Of a stretch of 14,553 bases of DNA, positions 1 to 3,663 are shown piece after piece. The notes beneath the pieces are model-generated. The model made no database searches, had not been told where the DNA came from, and worked only from the letters and a program-made list of their open reading frames with translations. The first letter of the stretch is position 1. Every line of letters begins with the position of its first letter. Origin of the DNA: a bacterium (lineage in GTDB: Bacteria > Patescibacteriota > Patescibacteriia > Buchananbacterales > UBA6539); NCBI GenBank assembly GCA_023246815.1, contig JAHFHR010000011.1:1-14553 (forward strand), written 5' to 3'. The position numbers were made by a program, and so were the translations under genes.

Positions 1-1
1 G

Positions 2-439
2 CCAAAACTGGTCACTACCACGGTTGGCGAAACAACTTTTGACGTAGTGGCGGGTGCTGAAGTATCAACCTTTCGTGGCACCATGAAGCTTGATGCCGTG
101 GTGGTGCTCTTTGATGAGGGTGCGCTCCTGAGCGCCATTCGTGACAAACTACACTTTAGTAGTGGACTTGATCCTCAGAGTTTTTCGTATGAGTTACAGG
201 ATTATGACCTTGCAACACAGCAGGCAAGGATTAAAGCTACTTTTTCTGCGCAAACAATCGCGGTTACATCGCCTGAACTATTTGACAAGAGTAAGATCGT
301 TGGCATGACTACTGAAGAGGTAAAGGCATACTATGCGCAATTTTCTGACGTGGAGTCAGTTGAGGTTCAGTTCCAGCCAGTGTGGTTGAAAAAAACGCCG
401 AGAATTACAGATAAGATTCGTATTGAGATTGCGGAGTAG
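2..439 (+). CDS. C-terminal part of a baseplate J-like surface protein (5' end outside window)
   Basis: The reading frame is open from the left edge and ends in TAG at 437-439, so about 145 C-terminal residues are visible. An internal GTG at 47 is not a real start. The fragment has alternating beta-type sequence, then a segment 'DEGALLSAIRDKL', a helical 'TTEEVKAYYAQF' stretch, and a tail with the pattern PVW-x(4)-TPRITDKIRIEI. From memory this tail resembles the C-terminal end of long predicted exported proteins in Patescibacteria that are annotated as baseplate J/gp47-like. That assignment is family recall, not something a motif proves. No catalytic motif is seen. The gene is convergent with the hicBA pair and lies outside the integron-like block, so it marks the ancestral flank. 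It could equally be called a hypothetical surface protein. Confidence 0.55.
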   Translation, partial: PKLVTTTVGETTFDVVAGAEVSTFRGTMKLDAVVVLFDEGALLSAIRDKLHFSSGLDPQSFSYELQDYDLATQQARIKATFSAQTIAVTSPELFDKSKIVGMTTEEVKAYYAQFSDVESVEVQFQPVWLKKTPRITDKIRIEIAE

Positions 440-479
440 CCTTTTCTTCCTCATTGGAAAATAAATCTAAAGCACCATT

Positions 480-704
480 TTATTTTCTGAGTTTATCGTA
501 TTCTTCCAAGGTCAACTGAATATCATTGAGTATTTTTCTTAGCAATCCTCGACTGATTTCTTTGCTATGCATGGACACTACTGTTGTTCTGCCGTCTAAA
601 TGTTTAAAAAATACGTGAGACCCTTCGGCATCACGTTTTATAAATCCAAGTCCAAGTATAATTTTGACCAAACTTTTTGGCTTGATCGGTGTTAATTTAG
701 ACAT
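480..704 (-). CDS. hicA: HicA-type toxin (mRNA interferase)
   Basis: The 74-aa protein matches the HicA (YcfA-like) family in length and layout. It has a basic N-terminus, 'LVKIILGLGFIKRDAEGSHVFFKH' with the conserved GSH-x-x-F around His30, then a strand 'RTTVVSMHSKEI' and the C-terminal helix 'GLLRKILNDIQLT'. In this family the histidine of the dsRBD-like fold catalyses cleavage of mRNA, so the protein would act in the cytoplasm as a translation-arrest toxin when not held by HicB. It lies 2 nt after the hicB stop (TAG-AC-ATG), so the two genes are surely co-transcribed and probably translationally coupled, with the antitoxin first. The gene is very AT-rich, like the rest of the block. Toxin-antitoxin pairs are common stabilising cassettes in integrons. 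Confidence 0.88.
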   Translation of the reverse strand: MSKLTPIKPKSLVKIILGLGFIKRDAEGSHVFFKHLDGRTTVVSMHSKEISRGLLRKILNDIQLTLEEYDKLRK

Positions 705-720
705 GTCTAAATTTTGACAT
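703..720. promoter_or_regulatory. Imperfect palindrome over the hicB stop / hicA start
   Basis: An 18-bp near-palindrome with ATGTC and GACAT arms (16 of 18 positions self-complementary) covers the hicB stop and the hicA start codon on the minus strand. In mRNA it could fold over the toxin start and lower toxin translation. As DNA it could be a binding site. Both roles are inference. Confidence 0.4.
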
Positions 721-922
721 TTTGAATACCAATAAATTTGATTTTTTCTATAACCTTAGTATCAATGTTTCTCAGGCATAATTTCAAAACATTTTTAAGG
801 TTATTAAGCATTTCTTCTTGAGTTTTTCCTTGAGCATGGCAACTGGGTACAGAGGGCACTGACCCCACAAAAACGCCATCTTCATCTTGCTCAATATAGA
901 CTGTAAACAGTGAATTTTTCAT
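707..922 (-). CDS. hicB: HicB-like antitoxin, short form without DNA-binding tail
   Basis: The 71-aa protein has the HicB signature: 'FTVYIEQDEDGVFVGSVPSVPSCHAQGKTQEEMLNNLKNVLKLCL', a degraded RNase H-like fold with the typical 'E-D-G-x-F-x-x-S-V-P-x-x-P-S-C-x-A-Q-G-x-T-x-E-E' run. It should bind and inhibit the HicA toxin encoded directly downstream. Many HicB proteins carry an extra HTH or ribbon-helix-helix domain for autoregulation. This one ends soon after the core fold (residues 60-71, 'IKFIGIQNVKI'), so it probably cannot bind the operator through such a domain. The ATG at 922 starts about 8 nt after a good -10 box, so the transcript would be almost leaderless. Confidence 0.88.
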   Translation of the reverse strand: MKNSLFTVYIEQDEDGVFVGSVPSVPSCHAQGKTQEEMLNNLKNVLKLCLRNIDTKVIEKIKFIGIQNVKI

Positions 923-930
923 ATATTTGA

Positions 931-959
931 ATTGTAGCGAAATTAAGAAAATAAATCAA
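931..959 (-). promoter_or_regulatory. Promoter of hicBA
   Basis: On the minus strand, -35 TTGATT (959-954) and -10 TACAAT (936-931) are separated by exactly 17 bp. The likely transcription start falls only a few bases before the hicB ATG. The unit therefore has its own promoter, as expected for a toxin-antitoxin cassette. Confidence 0.7.
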
Positions 960-970
960 ATTTATTTCGC
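937..970. repeat. Nested inverted repeats over the hicBA promoter
   Basis: Two perfect 7-bp inverted repeats are nested: GCGAAAT (937-943) with ATTTCGC (964-970), and AAATAAA (949-955) with TTTATTT (961-967). They span the -35 box and spacer, so they are candidate operator sites. The outer arm runs into the GCTTAAC core at 969-975. Confidence 0.5.
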
Positions 971-1020
971 TTAACGTTTCGCCGATATCCGAAGTTGCGA
1001 GTGAACGTGGGGTATAATTT
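969..1020 (-). repeat. attC/attI-like site A, 3' of the 190-aa gene
   Basis: Read on the minus strand, this ends in the core GTTAAGC (975-969), which fits integron GTTRRRY. It is preceded by GAAAC and by TCGGATATCGGC (992-981), then AACTTCGG and TTGCGA-type sequence. The plus-strand form CCGAAGTTGCGA, 13 nt from the core, is shared with sites at 2112 and 2520. The 12-bp arm is the exact reverse complement of GCCGATATCCGA's partner at 1665-1676, so this site pairs with the one beyond the 190-aa gene. Confidence 0.55.
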
Positions 1021-1069
1021 TATCACCACCTAAGTGAATGAGCAATTTGGATGAGTAAAATAGATAGTA

Positions 1070-1642
1070 TTATTTTGTGATTTTCGATCTTAGTATCTGT
1101 GTGCGACGTTCTAGCTCCTCATAAAACTGATTCAATTTTTCTTCATCTGCTCCCATTGTTCTTGCGACTTCGGGGTCAACACTTTTTTCAAGCCATCGCT
1201 TCCACATATCAACGTACTCGACTAATATTGGGTAGTATTTTTCAGTTTCTGGCTCGGCGAGCCAGTAATTATCTCTAAACACATCAAGCATTCTATAATA
1301 CAGTGGGAGTAGCTCATTCTCAAATTGTTTGTTGTTGTATTCGATTTCTTTATCAACATATTTTAAGTCTTCTTGTCTAGCGTGTTCGCCTCTTCTCTCC
1401 CACACAACATCTCCGGCTTTTTTTAGTTTGAATCGAACCTGGCCTTTTGCTTGTGTTTCTTTCCGATACGCCAGAAGTGGTGAATAGAATTTGTTGAGTT
1501 GTTGTTCAATGATGTCGATCTTTTTTTCTTCCCGAAGTTGCTTCAATCCATATTTAACACCGACATAACCTGCCGCAAATGTAGCTGTCGGGGCTAAACC
1601 GTATTGGATGAATACTTGAATCAGTTTTATTAAACTTTCCAT
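1070..1642 (-). CDS. Hypothetical 190-aa membrane-anchored protein (cassette gene)
   Basis: I do not recognise a named family. Residues 5-30 ('IKLIQVFIQYGLAPTATFAAGYVGVKYG') form one N-terminal membrane segment. The rest (31-190) is a soluble, charged, mainly helical domain with 'IDIIEQQLNKFYSPLLAYRKE', several aromatic residues ('LLPLYYRMLDVFRDNYWLAEPETEKYYPILVEYVDMWKRWLEK') and a likely coiled C-terminal helix. The 'LNKFYSPLL' segment recalls single-span proteins seen in integrons and phage-associated islands, but I cannot give it a function. The gene lies entirely inside a matched pair of inverted repeats (969-992 and 1665-1684) and starts only 36 nt after the preceding cassette gene. A role in defence or membrane stress would be speculation. 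Confidence 0.75.
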   Translation of the reverse strand: MESLIKLIQVFIQYGLAPTATFAAGYVGVKYGLKQLREEKKIDIIEQQLNKFYSPLLAYRKETQAKGQVRFKLKKAGDVVWERRGEHARQEDLKYVDKEIEYNNKQFENELLPLYYRMLDVFRDNYWLAEPETEKYYPILVEYVDMWKRWLEKSVDPEVARTMGADEEKLNQFYEELERRTQILRSKITK

Positions 1643-1656
1643 GTATAGTTATCTAT

Positions 1657-1684
1657 TTTGCGAATCGGATATCGGCTGTTAGGC
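1657..1684 (-). repeat. attC-like half site, partner of site A, overlapping an upstream stop codon
   Basis: On the minus strand it reads GCCTAAC (1684-1678, matching RYYYAAC), one spacer base, then GCCGATATCCGA (1676-1665). The 12-bp arm is exactly complementary to the one at 981-992, 672 bp away. The core supplies the TAA stop of the 135-aa gene (1681-1679), an arrangement often found where integron cassette genes end in attC. Confidence 0.55.
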
Positions 1685-2086
1685 GATGTATGACTTTAAA
1701 ATTTCTTTAAATATCGGCAAAGACAAAAGAAAAAGAATTACACTCATTATAAAGCAGATGTACAATACTTCCGGCCAGTAGTCCTGACTAAATTTTTTAT
1801 CTCGCGGCAACTCGTCTTGAATCATCCTTGCCAATTTTTTAATGTCTTGTCTAGTCAAAAATATGTATCTGCCCAATGCAGTAAATGTCGTCAGTGTAGC
1901 TGCAAGGAGACTAGTTGCCAGAAAACACTTATTTACATTTTCTGTATTGGTTATCGCTGCCAAACCAATAAGAGTCGTCGCGAGGCCACTTATTATGGTC
2001 AGAGACTCATATCGCAAGACAATGGCCTGAGTAAGTGACGTTCGTTTATTTTCTAGTCTTAGGATTTTTATTTCCTCTTCAGTCAT
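1679..2086 (-). CDS. Hypothetical 135-aa three-span membrane protein (cassette gene)
   Basis: No family is recognised. A short charged N-terminus with 'EEEIKILRLENKRTSL' is followed by hydrophobic segments at about 29-47 ('LTIISGLATTLIGLAAI'), 54-72 ('CFLATSLLAATLTTFTALG') and 107-127 ('VLYICFIMSVILFLLSLPIF'). A basic loop with 'RQDIKKLARMIQDELPRDKK' lies between the second and third. This suggests a small inner-membrane protein. The stop codon TAA is embedded in the GCCTAAC core site. The ATG at 2086 has no clear Shine-Dalgarno, and a site with core GTTAGAT lies 26 nt upstream, so the gene sits between two core sites like a classical cassette. Expression probably depends on read-through from an upstream promoter. 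Confidence 0.72.
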   Translation of the reverse strand: MTEEEIKILRLENKRTSLTQAIVLRYESLTIISGLATTLIGLAAITNTENVNKCFLATSLLAATLTTFTALGRYIFLTRQDIKKLARMIQDELPRDKKFSQDYWPEVLYICFIMSVILFLLSLPIFKEILKSYIA

Positions 2087-2111
2087 ATGCTAAATTTTAA
2101 AGGCATATTTC

Positions 2112-2165
2112 ATCTAACGTTTAGGAATACCCGAAGTTTGCCGTAACAGAGTAAAGGTAAATTTG
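2112..2165 (-). repeat. attC/attI-like site C, 3' of the 83-aa gene
   Basis: On the minus strand it ends in GTTAGAT (2118-2112), a perfect GTTRRRY core. It is preceded by TCGGGTATTC (2134-2125) and the shared AACTTCGG block (12 nt from the core). Its arm matches the half site at 2473-2482 in 9 of 10 positions. It does not match the arm of site A, so the pairing is specific. Confidence 0.52.
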
Positions 2166-2185
2166 GGCGGATAAGCTAAAAATTA

Positions 2186-2437
2186 TTATTTAATTCCGTT
2201 TTCCATTAAACATTTACTATACTCATCGTTAAAGATTTTGTCATAGTCTGCTCTTTTGGTAAGATTCCCACCATTCATTACGTAAGTGTTATCCCAATTT
2301 AGTGCTTTTTCTTTTTCAGTATTTGCTTTATTGAAACAATCTTTTTTTATTGATGATGGACGTAATTCATACCAATAGAATCCGCCTCCCAACACTAATA
2401 GCACCAAAGCGATGACAAAATATTTTTGTTTGTTCAT
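2186..2437 (-). CDS. Hypothetical 83-aa single-span protein (first cassette gene)
   Basis: The frame is open further upstream, but the ATG at 2437 is the best start: it places a short KQK basic stretch directly before a membrane segment (residues 6-22, 'YFVIALVLLVLGGGFYW'). The longer version would add 26 residues read through a recombination half site. The outer part (about 60 residues) is charged and has two cysteines, 'KDCFNKAN' and 'YSKCLMENG', which could form a disulfide outside the membrane. Proteins with this plan, one N-terminal anchor and a small C...C domain, occur in integron cassettes and in Patescibacteria, but no function is known to me. The gene lies inside a matched inverted-repeat pair (2112-2134 and 2473-2492). 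Confidence 0.68.
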   Translation of the reverse strand: MNKQKYFVIALVLLVLGGGFYWYELRPSSIKKDCFNKANTEKEKALNWDNTYVMNGGNLTKRADYDKIFNDEYSKCLMENGIK

Positions 2438-2470
2438 AATGGTGAATTTAAGAATAATTTTTAGCTTACG

Positions 2471-2492
2471 AGTCGGATATTCTTTGTTAGAC
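2471..2492 (-). repeat. attC-like half site, partner of site C
   Basis: On the minus strand it reads GTCTAAC (2492-2486), AAA, then GAATATCCGA (2482-2473). It lies 5' of the 83-aa gene and is complementary to site C on the other side. GTCTAAC here also forms an inverted repeat with GTTAGAC at 2526-2520, leaving an apparently empty interval of 27 bp. Confidence 0.5.
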
Positions 2493-2519
2493 AAAGTTGC
2501 GAATATTTGGAGCAATTCT

Positions 2520-2575
2520 GTCTAACGTTATCGGGCTAGCCGAAGTTGCGATAGAGCGGAAGTGGTATACTTCTG
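2520..2575 (-). repeat. attI candidate (site D) directly upstream of the recombinase fragment
   Basis: It shares GTCTAAC (2520-2526), the CCGAAGTTGCGA block at 2540-2551 and a GTATACTT tail with sites A and C. The block lies 13 nt from the core, the same spacing as in site A. It is the last such site before the recombinase start at 2589, the position expected for attI. A local hairpin TCGG-GCTAG-CCGA is visible. No complementary partner is found to its right, perhaps because that part was deleted with the recombinase. Confidence 0.5.
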
Positions 2576-2588
2576 AACCAGACATGCT

Positions 2589-2717
2589 ATGTTTTTTGAT
2601 GCTTTAAAAGAGGAATTGGAAATTCGTAATTTTAGCCCAAAAACCGTGCAGGCGTATCTCTTCTATAATACCGACTTGGCTAAGTACTGTCAAAAAGACC
2701 CGACTGTTGTTACATAG
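2589..2717 (+). pseudogene. Truncated tyrosine recombinase / integrase, N-terminal fragment
   Basis: The 42-codon frame ends in TAG at 2715-2717. Its product is a clear start of a tyrosine recombinase core-binding (SAM-like) domain: 'LKEELEIRNFSPKTVQAYLFYNTDLAKY' followed by 'KDPTVVT', the usual run into the second half of that domain. A full enzyme has roughly 280-320 residues with the R-H-R-Y catalytic set. Nothing of that follows in any frame before the promoter at 2738, so the gene is a 5' remnant. It is divergent from the cassette genes and next to the attI candidate, as intI is in integrons. It could also be a Xer-type integrase from another element. Confidence 0.68.
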
Positions 2718-2737
2718 AATTAATAAGTAGAGGTAAT

Positions 2738-2766
2738 TTGACAACGGTTTTTCCCTAACCTATACT
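2738..2766 (+). promoter_or_regulatory. Promoter of the T-box / GNAT / thrS unit
   Basis: A -35 box TTGACA (2738-2743) and a -10 box TATACT (2761-2766) are 17 bp apart. The start would lie near 2773, exactly where Stem I of the T-box leader begins. Confidence 0.8.
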
Positions 2767-2815
2767 ATAATCACCTAGAGATGATTGGCGAAACTACCAA
2801 TTTCGCGGCGAGATC

Positions 2816-2831
2816 CCTGCCGGCAGGCAGG
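2816..2831. repeat. GC-rich palindrome inside T-box Stem I
   Basis: CCTGCCGGCAGG (2816-2827) is a perfect 12-bp palindrome followed by another CAGG. A related CCTGCC...GGCAGACAGG structure lies at 3559-3578. Short GC palindromes of this kind are dispersed in many Patescibacteria genomes, to my recollection. Here it forms part of the upper arm of Stem I. Confidence 0.55.
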
Positions 2832-2942
2832 CGTTGCTCAGAATATGCTATTCTGAGGACTAAATCTTAGGTCAACTACATATCAAAGTGCTTCGGCACA
2901 CGGTCGGAGAAGTTGGGTGGAACCGCCCCATTAGTCGGGGTC

Positions 2943-2970
2943 CCAAGCAGATATTTTTGCTTGGTTTTTT
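2943..2970 (+). terminator. T-box controlled intrinsic terminator
   Basis: CCAAGCA (2943-2949) pairs with TGCTTGG (2958-2964) and is followed by six T (2965-2970). The 5' arm overlaps the antiterminator strand, giving the usual on/off switch. The next start codon is 4 nt beyond. Confidence 0.88.
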
Positions 2971-2974
2971 ATTT

Positions 2975-3529
2975 ATGAAAAGTACTGTGTTGCGAGGAAA
3001 AAAAGTAGTACTGCGTTCGTTGAAGTTGAGTGATGCCGCTCGATTTTGTCAGTGGTTGGCAGATCCAGAAGTGACTAAATTTTTGGATATGTATAACCAA
3101 CCAGCGCTGACGCTCGCTGCTGAACGAAAGTGGATCACCCAGCAGCGACAGCGTAAAGACATTATCACATTTGCGATTGATACTATTGATGGCACTCATA
3201 TTGGTTCAGTTGCATTACGGCATATCACGAGTCCTCACCGTCATGCATCATATGGCATCATGATTGGTGATAAAAAATATTGGGGGCAGGGCTATGGCAC
3301 CGAAGCTGGGAAGCTCATCATTGACTATGGTTTTCGCAAGCTTAAACTGCACCGTATCTATCTGTACGTTATTGCCTACAACATCCGCGGTCAAAAGTCA
3401 TATGAAAAAATTGGATTCAAAGTTGAGGGACGTTTTCGCGAGCATCTGCTCGTTGATGGTCAGTATCATGATCGAGTGGTCATGGGTATATTAAAAAATG
3501 AATATTTAAAGAAACAAAATAATAAATAA
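2975..3529 (+). CDS. GNAT family N-acetyltransferase (RimJ/RimL-like)
   Basis: The 184-aa protein has the Acetyltransf_3 layout. It starts with 'LRGKKVVLRSLKLSDAARFCQWLADPEVTKFL' (residues 6-37), which resembles the RimJ/RimL N-terminus. The acetyl-CoA pyrophosphate loop is 'GQGYGT' (104-109), and the helix-strand end is 'NIRGQKSYEKIGFKVEGRFRE' (136-156) with the conserved N and SYEKIGF. It should transfer acetyl from acetyl-CoA to an amine, either a protein N-terminus or a small molecule, and the substrate is unknown. The ATG at 2975 follows the T-box terminator directly, and an upstream extension to 2888 would run through the riboswitch, so it is rejected. As first gene behind the T-box it is under the same control as thrS, which hints at a link to threonine or translation, but that is inference. 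Confidence 0.85.
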   Translation: MKSTVLRGKKVVLRSLKLSDAARFCQWLADPEVTKFLDMYNQPALTLAAERKWITQQRQRKDIITFAIDTIDGTHIGSVALRHITSPHRHASYGIMIGDKKYWGQGYGTEAGKLIIDYGFRKLKLHRIYLYVIAYNIRGQKSYEKIGFKVEGRFREHLLVDGQYHDRVVMGILKNEYLKKQNNK

Positions 3530-3535
3530 TAGCAT

Positions 3536-3650
3536 GTCATCCTGAGCCCCGACATACGCCTGCCTTGTCGGCAGACAGGTCGGGATAAACTCCGCGAAGG
3601 ACCAAGGATCTCGGAGATTCTTCACTCCACTTCGTTTCGTTCAGAATGAC
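3536..3650. repeat. REP/MITE-like intergenic repeat between GNAT gene and thrS
   Basis: Terminal inverted repeats GTCATCCTGA (3536-3545) and TCAGAATGAC (3641-3650) match in 9 of 10 positions. The inside carries another inverted repeat, CCCGAC with GTCGGG, around CCTGCC...CAGG, and the GGATCTCGGAGATTC motif. 'GTCATCCTGAGC...GGATCT...CAGAATGAC' elements are widely dispersed in several bacterial phyla, including Patescibacteria (recall). No reading frame is present. Its right end lies one base before the thrS Shine-Dalgarno. Confidence 0.7.
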
Positions 3651-3663
3651 GGAAGACAATATT

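Larger units (their letters stand above)
457..957. repeat. 11-bp direct repeat flanking hicBA
   Basis: The sequence GAAAATAAATC occurs exactly at 457-467 and again at 947-957, bracketing the hicBA unit. It could be a trace of insertion or excision. It could also be chance, because the region is AT-rich. Confidence 0.35.
440..2717 (-). mobile_element. Integron-like cassette island with truncated recombinase
   Basis: This block combines a tyrosine-recombinase 5' fragment on the plus strand (2589-2717) with small genes that all point away from it on the minus strand (2437 down to 480). Related sites bearing GTTRRRY or RYYYAAC cores sit between them: 969-975, 1678-1684, 2112-2118, 2486-2492 and 2520-2526. 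The gene content is typical of cassette arrays: a toxin-antitoxin pair and small membrane proteins of unknown function. In a standard integron, intI is divergent from the array and attI lies between intI and the first cassette. The site at 2520-2575 fits that position. No core site is seen left of hicA, so the left boundary near 440 is a guess. The repeat geometry is not standard, as described at the individual sites. Confidence 0.6.
2773..2971 (+). promoter_or_regulatory. T-box riboswitch, probably sensing tRNA-Thr
   Basis: The leader has the conserved T-box core GGGTGGAACCGC (2915-2926), in which UGGA (2918-2921) pairs with the free UCCA end of an uncharged tRNA. Stem I closes with ACCTAGAGAT (2773-2782) against ATCTTAGGT (2864-2872). 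Inside it, GCGAAA (2788-2793) and TTTCGC (2801-2806) enclose a loop with ACC at 2796-2798. ACT lies directly before it, and both are threonine codons. A UUCG-capped hairpin (2888-2899) stands in the Stem III position. The antiterminator pairs TTGGG (2913-2917) with CCCAA (2942-2946), which excludes the terminator at 2943-2964. Together with thrS downstream, this supports tRNA-Thr as ligand: low charging would allow read-through. The specifier reading is inference, the T-box itself is clear. Confidence 0.85.

Noticed and set aside
1013..1018. Plus-strand -10 box TATAAT at 1013-1018
   Set aside because: No -35 box at suitable distance and no plus-strand gene follows. It belongs to the conserved tail of the recombination-like site.
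969..1684. Ordinary transposon terminal inverted repeats around the 190-aa gene
   Set aside because: No transposase is present. The arms contain unequal spacers, target duplications were not found, and arm sequence differs between neighbouring units. Recombination sites fit better, but this remains open.
2438..2515. 26-residue N-terminal extension of the 83-aa cassette protein
   Set aside because: It would be read through the recombination half site and would bury the membrane anchor. ATG at 2437 gives a normal signal-anchor start.
440..2717. CRISPR array
   Set aside because: The repeated sites are only three to five, far apart and variable, and genes rather than spacers lie between them.
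2888..2974. N-terminal extension of the GNAT gene starting at 2888
   Set aside because: The start codon lies in a UUCG hairpin of the T-box, and the frame runs through the T-box core and the terminator. The family N-terminus begins at the ATG at 2975.
3646..3663. thrS start at 3646
   Set aside because: It lies inside the REP-like repeat, whereas ATG at 3664 has GGAAG at 8 nt and matches the domain start.
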